Positions 27,759 to 36,866 of a stretch of DNA of 64,000 nt are shown in pieces. The notes below the pieces were generated by a model. That model saw only the letters and a program-made list of their open reading frames with translations, ran no database searches and was not told where the DNA came from. Within the stretch, counting starts at the first letter, position 1; each line of letters begins with the position of its first letter. The position numbers and the translations under genes are program-made. Where the stretch lies: NCBI RefSeq assembly GCF_000336755.1, contig NZ_AOLK01000011.1, positions 507,103-571,102 on the forward strand, read 5' to 3'. The stretch is from Haloferax elongans ATCC BAA-1513 (GTDB taxonomy: Archaea > Halobacteriota > Halobacteria > Halobacteriales > Haloferacaceae).

Positions 27759-28967
27759 ATGTCTCCCAGCCTCTCGTCGAGTGAATTCGCCACTCGACTC
27801 GACGCCGTTCGCGGCAACCTCGCCGACACAGCTGCCGATGCGGGCGTCTGGTTCAGTGCGACGAGTATCGAGTACCTGTCTGGGTTTCACCATATTCAGA
27901 CCGAGCGTCCCGTCGCGCTCGTCGTCACCGACGACCGGGTCGAACTCGTCGGACCACGACTCGAACTCGAACGAGCGAGTAACGTCCGACAAATCGACCG
28001 CGTGCGTACGTACTTCGACTACCCCGGTGGGAATCCGATGGGAACGCTCGCTAACACCCTCGACGCGCTCGGTGTAGACCACGTCGCGGCCGACGCCGAC
28101 GGCGCACCGGGAGTGATGGGCTATCAGGGTCCCGCTCTTTCGGAGTTCGTCGAGGTGACGACGCAGCAGTGGGTGCCGCGAATGCGTTGGGAGAAGACCG
28201 ACGCCGAAATCGCCTGCATTCGTGAGTCTGCCCGATGGGCCAATCTGGGACACCGATACCTCGCCGACTTCACCGAAGTTGGCGCACACCCGGTGACGGT
28301 CTCACAGCGTGCTTCCATGGAGGCGTCGCGGGCCATGCTCGACACTCTCGGCGACCGGTACGTTCCTCGCACCCGTGGTGGTGGCCCAGTCCACGCGGGC
28401 TACATCTCCGGGTCCGAAACCGCGCTCCCGCACGGACACACGCCGAACGAACGACTCTCGGAGGGCGACGCTATCATCACCGGCGCGACGGCCATCGTCG
28501 ACGGCTACTACTCCGAACTGGAGCGAACGATGTTTGTCGGCGACCCCTCTGACGAGGACGAACACTACTTCGAACTCATGCTGGAGGCGCAAGACATCGC
28601 CATCGACGCGCTCGCTCCGGGCGTTCCGGTCGATTACGTCGACCACCTCGTCTGGGAGTACTTCGAAGAACAGGGCGTCACCGACCTCGCACAGCACCAC
28701 GTCGGCCACAACATCGGCCTCGGCGCGCACGAACCGCCGTACATCGACCGCGGCTGGGCTGACCACTGCCTCGACGACGAGACCGACTTCACCGAGTCGG
28801 ACGCCGAAATCGCCGCCGGACAGGTCTACACCATCGAACCGGGACTCTACACCGAGACGACCGGCTATCGACACTCGGACACGGTCGCTATCACCAACTC
28901 GGGGACGGAGATGCTCACGTACTTCCCCCGCGATATCGAGTCGAACACACTCTCTGTCGAACGCTGA
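27759..28967 (+). CDS. M24-family protein (Xaa-Pro peptidase/creatinase fold) with altered metal site
   Basis: 402 residues. N-terminal creatinase-like domain (1-~150), then the pita-bread domain. Of the five metal ligands expected in Xaa-Pro peptidases, the His (HHVGHNIGLGAHE) and the first C-terminal Glu (YTIEPGLY) are present. The positions usually Asp, Asp and the last Glu read as Thr (IITGATAIVDG, near residue 241), Glu (YSELERT, near 253) and Ser (GYRHSDTV, near 373). The protein may thus resemble metal-independent creatinase-type members rather than an active aminopeptidase. Downstream by 80 bp begins the cobamide salvage operon, probably separately transcribed. Confidence 0.85.
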   Translation: MSPSLSSSEFATRLDAVRGNLADTAADAGVWFSATSIEYLSGFHHIQTERPVALVVTDDRVELVGPRLELERASNVRQIDRVRTYFDYPGGNPMGTLANTLDALGVDHVAADADGAPGVMGYQGPALSEFVEVTTQQWVPRMRWEKTDAEIACIRESARWANLGHRYLADFTEVGAHPVTVSQRASMEASRAMLDTLGDRYVPRTRGGGPVHAGYISGSETALPHGHTPNERLSEGDAIITGATAIVDGYYSELERTMFVGDPSDEDEHYFELMLEAQDIAIDALAPGVPVDYVDHLVWEYFEEQGVTDLAQHHVGHNIGLGAHEPPYIDRGWADHCLDDETDFTESDAEIAAGQVYTIEPGLYTETTGYRHSDTVAITNSGTEMLTYFPRDIESNTLSVER

Positions 28968-29047
28968 CGCTTACCTCTCTTCTCGACGAGCGGTGTGGGA
29001 CCACCCGCTTCGCTATCTTCAAGTAGAGTTTCACCAATGCAATTCTA

Positions 29048-29683
29048 GTGGCCATCACGTTCGACCTCTTCGGCACGCTCGTCGACGCCGAGTATCCTGA
29101 CAGCCCCAGTTCGGCCGTCGCAGACGAACTCTCCGAACTTGGCGTCTCGGTCCCAGACGATTGGGACGATGCGTACCGTGAGGTCCACATCGATGCCCCC
29201 GACGGTGCGGAAGTCCCGCTTCCGGCGCACGTCGCTGCGGCGCTTCGCTCGCGCGGCGCTACGTCTCCCGACAACGCCGCCCGCCGAGCGGTCGTCAACG
29301 CGTTCGATCCCGAAGTGACGACGCGCCCCGGTGCGGTCGATGCGGTCAAGACTGCCCGTGAGTGTGGTTCAGTCGGCTTGCTGTCGAACTGCTCGGTCCC
29401 GGAACTCGTCTCACGGACGCTCATCCGGTCGGACCTCGGCCGACGCGACTTCGACGACATCACGACGAGCGTCGCCTGCGGATGGCGAAAACCGCACGAA
29501 CAGGCGTTCGAAGCCTCGGCCCGTGGACTGGGTGTCGCCCCGTCGGACGTGACCCACGTCGGCGACGACCCGGCGACGGACGGCGGTATCGAGGCCCTCG
29601 GCGGACAGTTCGTGAACCTCCGTGAGACGACGCTGGACGCGTTCGCTGCCCGAATACGGCGAGGTGACGGCCCATGCCCGTGA
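29048..29683 (+). CDS. HAD-superfamily hydrolase, first gene of the cobamide salvage operon
   Basis: 211 residues from a GTG. HAD motif I is FDLFGTLVD at the N-terminus, motif II is in LLSNCSVP, motif III Lys in GWRKPHEQAF and motif IV HVGDDPATDGG. It overlaps cbiB by 10 bp, so it is part of the operon. Archaeal cobinamide salvage needs a phosphatase for the adenosylcobalamin-5'-phosphate or alpha-ribazole-phosphate step, and no cobZ/cobC gene is present here. A HAD phosphatase in this position is a reasonable candidate, which is inference. Confidence 0.85.
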   Translation: MAITFDLFGTLVDAEYPDSPSSAVADELSELGVSVPDDWDDAYREVHIDAPDGAEVPLPAHVAAALRSRGATSPDNAARRAVVNAFDPEVTTRPGAVDAVKTARECGSVGLLSNCSVPELVSRTLIRSDLGRRDFDDITTSVACGWRKPHEQAFEASARGLGVAPSDVTHVGDDPATDGGIEALGGQFVNLRETTLDAFAARIRRGDGPCP

Positions 29684-30624
29684 CTGCCGCGGTTGCTGTC
29701 GCCGCCGCCGCACTGCTCGACCGACTGTTCGCCGAACCACCGGCCAGCGTCCACCCTGTCGCCCTGTTCGGGCGTCTGGTCGCACTCTTCGACCGCGAGT
29801 GGTCGTCCCCGACGGTTGTGGGTGCCTGTGCCGCGTTTACGCTGCCTGCGCTGGCTGCGGGTGTCGTCGCGGCCGCGACGTGGGCCGGGTCGTCCGTCTC
29901 TCCGTGGGTTGGTGCGGCCGTCGCCGCGCTCGTGCTCTTTTCGACGACGAGCCTCCGAATGCTCCTCGACGCGACCGAGGCTGTCGTCTCGGCGACCGCC
30001 TCAGACGTCGATGCGGCTCGAACGGAACTCCGTGCGCTCGCCGGACGCGACCCTGCGTCGCTCTCGGCGGGCGAGATTCGCAGTGCTGCCGTCGAGAGCG
30101 CGGCCGAGAATCTCGCGGACGGGCTGGTCGCGCCGCTTCTCGCGTTCGCGCTCGTCGTGCCGTTCTCACTTCCCCTCGCAACCGGCGCGGCAGCGTGGGT
30201 GAAGGCCGTAAACACGCTCGATTCGATGCTCGGTTACCATCACAAGCCGGTCGGTCGCGTTCCGGCCCGACTCGACGACGCGACGATGTGGCTTCCCGCC
30301 CGTGTGTCGGCTGTCTTACTCGCCGCCGTCGGCGGGTCTCCGAGTGTCCTCGGACGCGTGGGGTCGCTGGCGCGACGACCGGCTTCGCCCAACTCTGGCT
30401 GGCCGATGGCGACGCTCGCGGTCCTCTTGGAAACGCGACTTGAGAAGCCCGGACACTACTGTCTCGACGGCGGCCCCGACTTCCCGGACTCGGAGACGGC
30501 TGCACGAGGTGTTCGACTCGTCTCACGTGCAGGCCTGGCCGCGTTCGCGCTTGCGGGCGTGGTCGCGTGGCTGTCGCCAACGGGGAGTGCGCCCGTGCCT
30601 GTGGAGGTGTTTGCATGGTTCTGA
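29674..30624 (+). CDS. cbiB: Adenosylcobinamide-phosphate synthase CbiB
   Basis: 316-residue polytopic membrane protein that joins aminopropanol (phosphate) to adenosylcobyric acid. Typical features are the N-terminal LLDRLFAEPPASVHPV (LDxxxGDPxxxxHPV-like), the helical region with ESAAENLADGLVAPL, NTLDSMLGYH and RLDDATMWLPAR, and the C-terminal LLETRLEKPGHYCL. Works with the CobD enzyme encoded four genes downstream, which makes the aminopropanol phosphate. Overlaps its neighbours by 10 bp on each side. Confidence 0.93.
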   Translation: MPVTAAVAVAAAALLDRLFAEPPASVHPVALFGRLVALFDREWSSPTVVGACAAFTLPALAAGVVAAATWAGSSVSPWVGAAVAALVLFSTTSLRMLLDATEAVVSATASDVDAARTELRALAGRDPASLSAGEIRSAAVESAAENLADGLVAPLLAFALVVPFSLPLATGAAAWVKAVNTLDSMLGYHHKPVGRVPARLDDATMWLPARVSAVLLAAVGGSPSVLGRVGSLARRPASPNSGWPMATLAVLLETRLEKPGHYCLDGGPDFPDSETAARGVRLVSRAGLAAFALAGVVAWLSPTGSAPVPVEVFAWF

Positions 30625-31379
30625 GCGCAATTCGCGGTGGGCTTGGGTTCCTCACGCGACTCCCGGTTGGCGGTGGCGAGACCGAGTGGAACGCCTTCAG
30701 ACGCTCACCAGTCGCGTTTCCACTGGTCGGCTACGTCGTCGGCGGACTCGCAGCCCTGCCGCTTATCGCTCCCCTGCCGGTCTCGACGGCCGCCGCGCTG
30801 TACCTCGTGACGCTGTATCTCGTGACCGGTGTCACCCACGCCGACGGCCTCGCCGACTTGGGCGACGCCGCTGTCGTCCATGGGGACGACGAACGCCGGA
30901 TGTCGGTACTGAAAGACTCGCAAACGGGTGTCGGCGGCCTTCTCGCGCTCGGGCTGACGCTGGTCGTCCTCGCACTCGGGGCGCTCGGCCTCGCGGGTGC
31001 CGCCGGGCGCGTGGCGCTCACCGCGGGCGTCGCAATCGCGGTCGCTGCCGAGGTCGGCGCGAAAGCCGGGATGGCGACGCTCGTCTGTCTCGGCGACCCG
31101 GCACACGAAGGCATGGGTTCCGCGCTGGTCGGCGCAAACGGCCCACTCGGACTGTTCCGCGTCGCTGTCGCGTGCCTCCCGGTGGTCGCACTCGCCCCGC
31201 TGACGGGCGAGGTTGCTGTGTTCACCGCGCTCGCCTGCGGCCCGCTCGTCGCCCTCGTGGTTCGCTCGTGGGGACGGAAACACCTCGGCGGCGTCTCGGG
31301 CGACCTCATCGGCGCGACGAACGAACTCGCGCGGGCAACTGCAATTCACGTGGGGGTGGTGACGTGGACGCTCTTGTGA
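30615..31379 (+). CDS. cobS: Adenosylcobinamide-GDP ribazoletransferase (cobalamin synthase) CobS
   Basis: 254 residues from the ATG at 30615, with many hydrophobic helices. The signature near residue 75 is THADGLADLGDAA, with DERRMSVLKDSQTGVGG after it. The enzyme condenses adenosylcobinamide-GDP with alpha-ribazole (phosphate) in the membrane. The start overlaps cbiB by 10 bp and its end overlaps cobY by 16 bp, so translation is coupled along the operon. Confidence 0.93.
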   Translation: MVLSAIRGGLGFLTRLPVGGGETEWNAFRRSPVAFPLVGYVVGGLAALPLIAPLPVSTAAALYLVTLYLVTGVTHADGLADLGDAAVVHGDDERRMSVLKDSQTGVGGLLALGLTLVVLALGALGLAGAAGRVALTAGVAIAVAAEVGAKAGMATLVCLGDPAHEGMGSALVGANGPLGLFRVAVACLPVVALAPLTGEVAVFTALACGPLVALVVRSWGRKHLGGVSGDLIGATNELARATAIHVGVVTWTLL

Positions 31380-32059
31380 TGTGCGGTGGCCTCGGAACCC
31401 GCCTCGACGCACCGGTCGAAAAGCCCCTCGTCGAGGTGTGTGGCCGACCGATGTTCGACCGCGTCGTAGACGCGCTTCGCCAGTCGCGTATCGACCAGAT
31501 TCACGCAGTGGTCTCACCACACACGCCCGACACGCGCGCTCACGCGAACGCGAGAGATATCTCGGTCATCGACGCGCCCGGCGAGGGCTACGTCGCCGAC
31601 CTCGGGTTCGCCCTCGAACAAGTCGGTCGCCCGGTTCTGACCGTCGTTTCCGACCTGCCACTCTTGGAGGCGAGTCACGTGAACGACCTCATCGACGATG
31701 CCGCCGGCGCGACCCGGACGGCGTGTGTTCCGGTGTCGCTGAAGCGGTCGCTCGGTGCCAGCATCGACGAATTGGTAGTCTTCGAACACCGCGGGCGCGA
31801 GGTGTGTCCGACTGGACTGGGCATCGTCGGGGCCGAGACAGCAGAACGGACAGACTCCGAACCACGTCCCGACGCGGCGACCGCGGACAGTAGCACCGAA
31901 GCGACCACAGACAGCACAGATTCACCGACCACAGACAGCACAGACTCACCGACTACAACCACTTCCGATTCAACCGTGTACCTCACTGCAGACCCGAAAC
32001 TCGCACTCAACGTGAACCGTCAGACAGACATCGCACTCGCGGAGGACCGATGCGAGTAA
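31364..32059 (+). CDS. cobY: Adenosylcobinamide-phosphate guanylyltransferase CobY with low-complexity insert
   Basis: 231 residues from the GTG at 31364; the frame upstream is a shadow of cobS. The nucleotidyltransferase start [20 protein letters not shown] and the catalytic segment [13 protein letters not shown] are typical of archaeal CobY, the non-orthologous replacement of bacterial CobU. It makes AdoCbi-GDP for CobS. Unusual: near residues 170-205 there is a Ser/Thr/Asp-only insert, partly encoded by two copies of a 24-bp repeat (31903-31950), before the conserved C-terminal [15 protein letters not shown]. CobY proteins are usually about 200 residues. Confidence 0.92.
   Translation: MDALVMCGGLGTRLDAPVEKPLVEVCGRPMFDRVVDALRQSRIDQIHAVVSPHTPDTRAHANARDISVIDAPGEGYVADLGFALEQVGRPVLTVVSDLPLLEASHVNDLIDDAAGATRTACVPVSLKRSLGASIDELVVFEHRGREVCPTGLGIVGAETAERTDSEPRPDAATADSSTEATTDSTDSPTTDSTDSPTTTTSDSTVYLTADPKLALNVNRQTDIALAEDRCE
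31903..31950 (+). repeat. Two tandem 24-bp units inside cobY
   Basis: The unit begins GACCACAGACAGCACAGA, with one base difference between copies, and a third degenerate start follows. It encodes repeated TTDSTDSP in frame (24 bp = 8 codons). Confidence 0.85.
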
Positions 32060-33057
32060 TCCTCGTCGCCGGTACGACCCAGACCGCGAAGATTCCCGGC
32101 ATCAGCGCCGCCGGTGCCGACCCGTCGCTCGTCGGCCACACGCCGAGCGCCGACGCCGAAATCGTCGAGTTCGGCCAGACCGTCCGCTCGCCGGTGACGC
32201 CCGTCAGTCCGACAGGGTGTCCGACGCCCGCAGCCATCACGCGCGCCGTCCGAGAACTCACTGGATTCGACGCGCTCGTGGTCGACGGCGGGCTCTCGGA
32301 GCCGACTGGCGCGCCGACTATCGACGTGGGCGCGATGCCCGGCCGCGACATCCGCGAGGAACAGCCGGTTCCGACCGCACCGGGTGCGTTCGAGGCCGCC
32401 CGCCAACTCGCCACCACACTTCCAGAAGACGAACTCGTCATCGGCGAGACCGTCCCCGGCGGGACGACGACGGCGATGGCCGTCCTCCGCGCGCTCGGCG
32501 AGGACTTCGGCGTCTCCTCGTCGCTCCCGGAGAATCCGACCGACCTCAAAGAGGAGGTCGTCGCCGACGCGTTCGACGCGAGCGGTCTCTCGCCGGGCGA
32601 CGCAGCACACACCCCAAAGCGCGCCGCTCGGTACCTCGGCGACCCCGTGCTTCCCGTCGTCGCCGGGCTGACCGTCGGCGCGCTCGAATCGGGTATCGAG
32701 GTGACACTCGGCGGTGGCACGCAACTGCTCACGGCCGCGGCGCTCGCCCGCCACGCCGGCGCAGTCGGCGACCTGTCGCTTGCGACGACCAGCTATCTCG
32801 CTGACGACGTGCCACACCTCGAAGACGCGGCCGAGGCGTTCGACCTCGACCTCGTCGTCACCGACCCCGAGTTCGAGTCGCACCCGCTCGACCGATACGC
32901 CGCTGGCGAGGCCAAGGAAGGCGCGTGTATGGGCGGCGCGCTCATGCTCGCCGACCGGATGGGCGTCCTCGACGACGTCGAGGCGGCGACGCTGGACGTA
33001 CTCTCGCGTCTCGACCCGGAGGCAGTCGACGCCGACGCGGTCGAAGACGATGCCTGA
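32050..33057 (+). CDS. cobT: Archaeal CobT: nicotinate-nucleotide-dependent phosphoribosyltransferase for the lower ligand
   Basis: 335 residues. [20 protein letters not shown] at the start, [20 protein letters not shown] (near residue 135) and [15 protein letters not shown] (near 220) are typical of the archaeal CobT-like family. It activates a lower-ligand base to its alpha-riboside phosphate for CobS. Overlaps cobY by 10 bp and is followed by cobD after 8 nt. No separate base-synthesis gene is in the operon, so the lower ligand must come from elsewhere. Confidence 0.9.
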   Translation: MRVILVAGTTQTAKIPGISAAGADPSLVGHTPSADAEIVEFGQTVRSPVTPVSPTGCPTPAAITRAVRELTGFDALVVDGGLSEPTGAPTIDVGAMPGRDIREEQPVPTAPGAFEAARQLATTLPEDELVIGETVPGGTTTAMAVLRALGEDFGVSSSLPENPTDLKEEVVADAFDASGLSPGDAAHTPKRAARYLGDPVLPVVAGLTVGALESGIEVTLGGGTQLLTAAALARHAGAVGDLSLATTSYLADDVPHLEDAAEAFDLDLVVTDPEFESHPLDRYAAGEAKEGACMGGALMLADRMGVLDDVEAATLDVLSRLDPEAVDADAVEDDA

Positions 33058-33065
33058 GGTCGCCG

Positions 33066-34097
33066 ATGGACCCTGACGCCGTCTCCCGGGCGAGTCGCGT
33101 GCCACACGGCGGAACCACGGATACGTCCGTCCTCGACTTCAGTGCGAACACGAACCCGGAGCGTCCCGAGGGTGTTCGAGACGTGTACGCGGCCGCCTTC
33201 GACGACGCCACTCGCTACCCGGACGACGAGTATCGGGAGTTTCGGGTCGCCGCCGCCGAGTACGTCTCCCGCGACCAAGCTGAGGCAGCCTGTTCGCCCG
33301 ACGACGTGATTCCGACCGCGGGTGGTCTCGAAGCGCTTCGCCTCGCGTTCGAGGTCACGCTCGGCCCGGGCGACTCGGCACTGGTTCCGCAACCGAGCTT
33401 CGGCGAGTACGACAGAGAAATCCGTCTGCAGGGTGCCGAGCCGGTTTCGGTCGCACACGACGCGATTCTCGACGCAGACCCCGAGCGCCACGAGGTCGCC
33501 GTCGTCTGCACGCCGAACAACCCGACCGGAGCGGTCGCATCCCCCAATGAACTCCGGGAATTTGCCGCCCGGTGCCGCGAGTCGGACACTGTTCTCGTCG
33601 TTGACGAGGCGTTTCTCGACTTCACCGACGTACCCAGTCTCGCTGGTACTTCGGGCGTCGTGGTCGCGCGTTCGCTGACCAAGATGTTCGGGCTGCCGGG
33701 AATCCGTGCCGGGTTCGCCGTCGCGGTCGGGGAACTCCGCCAGCGACTCGCAGTTGCCCGGCGCTCGTGGTCGCTTTCGACTCCCGCCGCCGCAGTGGGT
33801 GCCCACTGCATGCGCGACGAGGCGTTCGTCTCCAGGACTCGCGAGCGAGTCGCGGCCGAGCGCGAACGACTCCGCGAGTCCTTGTCGGACGACTTCGACG
33901 TGTTCCCGTCGGATGCACCGTTTCTCCTGCTCGACGTTGGCGACCGCGACGTCGCCACCGTGGTCGAAACGGCACGCGAGCGAGGCGTCGCAATCCGCGA
34001 CGCGACGACGTTTCCGACGCTCGATTCGCACGTCCGCGTGGCCGTGAAGCGCCCGGACGAAAACGACCAGTTGCTCCGCGCACTCGCCGATGTTTGA
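33066..34097 (+). CDS. cobD: L-threonine-O-3-phosphate decarboxylase CobD
   Basis: 343 residues from the ATG at 33066. Fold-type I PLP enzyme: SANTNPERP near the start, CTPNNPTGAVASP (PLP-ring Asn), VVDEAFLDFTD (Asp to the pyridine N), ARSLTKMFGLPGIRAGF with the PLP Lys at residue 206, and the C-terminal substrate-carboxylate Arg in DSHVRVAVKRP. It makes (R)-1-aminopropan-2-ol phosphate, the linker used by CbiB. Overlaps cbiZ by 8 bp. A paralogue lacking the Lys lies two genes downstream. Confidence 0.92.
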   Translation: MDPDAVSRASRVPHGGTTDTSVLDFSANTNPERPEGVRDVYAAAFDDATRYPDDEYREFRVAAAEYVSRDQAEAACSPDDVIPTAGGLEALRLAFEVTLGPGDSALVPQPSFGEYDREIRLQGAEPVSVAHDAILDADPERHEVAVVCTPNNPTGAVASPNELREFAARCRESDTVLVVDEAFLDFTDVPSLAGTSGVVVARSLTKMFGLPGIRAGFAVAVGELRQRLAVARRSWSLSTPAAAVGAHCMRDEAFVSRTRERVAAERERLRESLSDDFDVFPSDAPFLLLDVGDRDVATVVETARERGVAIRDATTFPTLDSHVRVAVKRPDENDQLLRALADV

Positions 34098-34827
34098 GGT
34101 CACGTGCCGCGACGGCGTCTGCCGAATCTTCCGGCCCGAGACGCGGTGGCTCTCGACTGGCTACGACGGCGGTGAGTCGCACGGGAACGTCGCGTACAAC
34201 ATCTCTGTTCCCGAGGGCTGGCCGGAGACGGACCTCGATACGTACGTCGAGGGGCGACTCGCCGATGCAGGGTTTACTGATGGTGGTCCGGCACTGCTCA
34301 CCGGCGTCGACCAGCAACATGCTCGCCGGGCACGGTTCGGACCCGTCGAGGTCGTCGCGACGGCGGGTGTCTCGAACCCCGCCGAACTGCCGGTCGAGGG
34401 CCTTCGTGACGGAGGGCGCGAGAACGAGCCGGTCGATGGTGTCGCTGACGACTCGTCGGACTCCGACGAGCCGCAACTCGGCACCGTGAACGTGGTCGTC
34501 GGAACGACGCGGTCGCTCGCGCCCGGTGCGTTGCCGAATCTCGTCGCAGTGGCTGCCGAGGCGAAGGCGGCGACACTGCTTTCGCGCTGTGGGTCGCCCG
34601 GAACGACGACCGACGCCATTGTGGCCGCCTGCGACCCTGCGGGTGAGGCAGCATCGTTTTCGGGGAGCGCGACCGAGATCGGAAACGCCGCCCGCGTCTG
34701 CGTTCGCGACGCGATTCTCGCCAGCCTCGACTCGCGATACGCCGACAGAGAACTGCCGACGTCGGTCGAAGACGCACAGTACGGAGTCGTCGCAGACGAA
34801 CACGCGACCGTCTCGAACGTCGACTAA
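34090..34827 (+). CDS. cbiZ: Adenosylcobinamide amidohydrolase CbiZ
   Basis: 245 residues. Conserved segments are RWLSTGYDGGESHGNVAYNISVP (seen at residues ~18-40), TAGVSNPAE near 95 and GTVNVVVGTTRSLAPGALPN near 133. CbiZ cleaves imported adenosylcobinamide to adenosylcobyric acid, feeding CbiB. This is the archaeal salvage route shown in Methanosarcina and Halobacterium. A short acidic insert (DGVADDSSDSDEPQ) is a haloarchaeal extra. Last gene of the tightly overlapping operon; the next gene is 161 bp away. Confidence 0.92.
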   Translation: MFEVTCRDGVCRIFRPETRWLSTGYDGGESHGNVAYNISVPEGWPETDLDTYVEGRLADAGFTDGGPALLTGVDQQHARRARFGPVEVVATAGVSNPAELPVEGLRDGGRENEPVDGVADDSSDSDEPQLGTVNVVVGTTRSLAPGALPNLVAVAAEAKAATLLSRCGSPGTTTDAIVAACDPAGEAASFSGSATEIGNAARVCVRDAILASLDSRYADRELPTSVEDAQYGVVADEHATVSNVD

Positions 34828-34988
34828 CCGGCGAGGTACGCGCGACTGCTCCCGAGTGGGTGGCCGCCAAGAGCCGTGAGCGGAACACAGATTAGACAGA
34901 AAAAACCTGATTTTTCCATCGAATCGTCGGTGGTACCCAGTCGGTCTGTGAAGAAGATTTGAATATGGTTCATATCTAGCATGTACTC

Positions 34989-36002
34989 ATGGACTCCAGT
35001 TCCGTTTCAGACGTCGACCCAGTGACGCACGGCGGAACTGCCGACTACTCGCTCGTCGATTTCAGCCTCGGGTCGAATCCCGAGCGACCCTCAGGGCTCG
35101 CAAGCGTCTACGAATCAGCCCTCTCTACGTCTCGGCGGTACGCGTTGGACGACTACGCTGCGTTCCGCGTCGCGGCCGCTGACTTCGTTGGCTGCGACCC
35201 TGAACACGTCGTTCCGGCTCCGGGCGTCATCGGGGCACTGCGCCTCGCTATCGGCGTGACTGTCTCGCCCGGCGAATCGGTGGTAATTCCAGAACCCTGC
35301 TCCGGCGAGTACGCCCGCGAGGTCAGATTGCAGGGCGGTGAGCCGTACCACGTCCCGTACGAGGACATACCCACCGACGTCGACCCCGAAGCGCACGCCG
35401 CAGTCGTGCTGAGCTATCCGAGTGACCCACTCGGGGCGGCGTATTCGGCGGACGAACTTCGAGCGTTCGTCGATATGTGTCGCTGTGCAGGTACTCCACT
35501 TCTCGTCGACGAGTCGCAACTCGGGTTCACCCGACTGCCGAGTACGGCCGGTCTGGACGGTGTCATCGCACTCCACTCGGTGACGAACGTCTTCGGCGTC
35601 CCGTCACTCAGAGCGGGATTCGCTGCGGCCACAGGCGACCTCCGAGACAAACTCGACCGCGCGCGCTGTACGTGGGTGCTGTCGAAGCCCGCTGTGGATG
35701 TCGCAACGTTCTGCCTGCGCCAAACTGAGTTCCTCGAAGCGACTCGCAAGCGAGTCGAGACCGAGCGCCCCCGAATCGTCTCCGAACTTCGGCGTCTCGG
35801 CTACGACCCGTCCCCGTCCGACAGCGCCTTCGTCTTGTTCGAAGCACCGGATGTCGACCGCGTCCTTCACGAGACGCGGAAGCGTGACCTCGCAGTCCGC
35901 GACGCCAGATACTATCGGTCGCTGGACTCACACGTCCGAATCGCGGTTCGCCGACCGCACGAAAACGACAGGCTCCTCGACGCGCTCACCGAGGCGATTT
36001 GA
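34989..36002 (+). CDS. CobD-like paralogue lacking the PLP lysine (predicted pseudoenzyme)
   Basis: 337 residues, clearly homologous to CobD (33066) over its whole length: THGGTADYSLVDFSLGSNPERP, EYAREVRLQGGEP, DSHVRIAVRRPHENDRLLDAL. The key catalytic positions differ. The PLP Lys region reads LHSVTNVFGVPSLRAGF, with Asn at about residue 200 in place of Lys. The CTPNNPTGA motif is SYPSDPLGA, and VVDEAFLDFT is LVDESQLGFT. It therefore probably cannot form the internal aldimine. It has its own TATA-like box (TTTGAATATG) about 30 nt upstream and a leaderless ATG. A role as regulatory subunit or binding protein is possible. Confidence 0.85.
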   Translation: MDSSSVSDVDPVTHGGTADYSLVDFSLGSNPERPSGLASVYESALSTSRRYALDDYAAFRVAAADFVGCDPEHVVPAPGVIGALRLAIGVTVSPGESVVIPEPCSGEYAREVRLQGGEPYHVPYEDIPTDVDPEAHAAVVLSYPSDPLGAAYSADELRAFVDMCRCAGTPLLVDESQLGFTRLPSTAGLDGVIALHSVTNVFGVPSLRAGFAAATGDLRDKLDRARCTWVLSKPAVDVATFCLRQTEFLEATRKRVETERPRIVSELRRLGYDPSPSDSAFVLFEAPDVDRVLHETRKRDLAVRDARYYRSLDSHVRIAVRRPHENDRLLDALTEAI

Positions 36003-36092
36003 ACGCCGTCTGCGTCGCGTTCGACCGCAGCGGCGGCAGTGGTGGCTAGTTCCTTCCGAACACTTAACACCCGACACCGGCCACCAGAGAGC

Positions 36093-36866
36093 ATGGTAGA
36101 GGCGTTCGCCGTCGCCAGCGGGAAAGGCGGGACGGGCAAGACCACGAGTACGCTCGCGCTCGGGATGGCACTCGCAGAGGAGTACGACGTGACGGTCATC
36201 GACGCCGACACGGGGATGGCGAACCTGCTGTTCCACGCCGGGTTGGACGACGCCGACGTCACCTTACACGACTTGCTCATCGCCGACCGAGACGTGGCGG
36301 TCGAAGACGCCGTTTACGACCGGTTCGGCATGTCGGTCGTCCCCTGTGGAACCAGCCTCACGGCGTTCGAAGCGGCCGACCCGAAGCGCCTGCGCGACGT
36401 AGTCGCCGAACTCGCCGCCGACACCGACGTCCTCCTTCTCGACTCACCCGCCGCACTCGGCTCGAAGAGTGCCGTGCTTCCCATCGTTCTCGCGGACCGA
36501 ATCGTCGTCGTCCTCCAACCGACGGTGCCGTCACTCTCTGACGGGCTGAAAGTCCAGGAGTACGCTCACTCCTACGGCACCGAGACGGCGGGTGTCGTGT
36601 TCAACCGCGTCCGCGCCGACGAGGACGTAGAGCGAATCGCCGAGCAGGCGGGTCGGTACTTCGGTGGGCAGACGCTCGCGTCGGTCCCGGAGAGTGACGC
36701 CGTCCGCGCTGCGCGGCGGTCGGGTGAACCGCTCTTGGCGCACGCCCCCGACGACCCGGCGGCAGACGCCTTCAGAGAGGCGGCGGCACGGCTCGACGTT
36801 CGCGATGGCGACGAACACGACGTCGCCGAGCGCTTCCGAAGCGCCGTCGTCCCCGAGCGCGTATGA
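36093..36866 (+). CDS. minD2: MinD/ParA-family ATPase (MinD2-like)
   Basis: 257 residues from the ATG at 36093. Deviant Walker A SGKGGTGKTTSTLAL (residues ~8-22), Walker A' VIDADTGMANLLF and Walker B-like DVLLLDSPAALGSKSAV. I see no obvious C-terminal amphipathic membrane helix of the bacterial MinD kind. In H. volcanii, a MinD homologue with a downstream overlapping partner affects cell shape and motility (published; I recall MinD2/HVO_0595). The same arrangement is seen here: the next gene starts inside the last codons (4-bp overlap). Confidence 0.85.
   Translation: MVEAFAVASGKGGTGKTTSTLALGMALAEEYDVTVIDADTGMANLLFHAGLDDADVTLHDLLIADRDVAVEDAVYDRFGMSVVPCGTSLTAFEAADPKRLRDVVAELAADTDVLLLDSPAALGSKSAVLPIVLADRIVVVLQPTVPSLSDGLKVQEYAHSYGTETAGVVFNRVRADEDVERIAEQAGRYFGGQTLASVPESDAVRAARRSGEPLLAHAPDDPAADAFREAAARLDVRDGDEHDVAERFRSAVVPERV

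Noticed and set aside
30302-31363. Long N-terminal extension of cobY
   Set aside because: Arg-rich out-of-frame reading of cbiB and cobS. The conserved CobY start is at the GTG 31364.
28968-34988. Cobalamin riboswitch for the salvage operon
   Set aside because: No B12-box-like conserved segment in the 80-bp leader, and such riboswitches are not expected in archaea.
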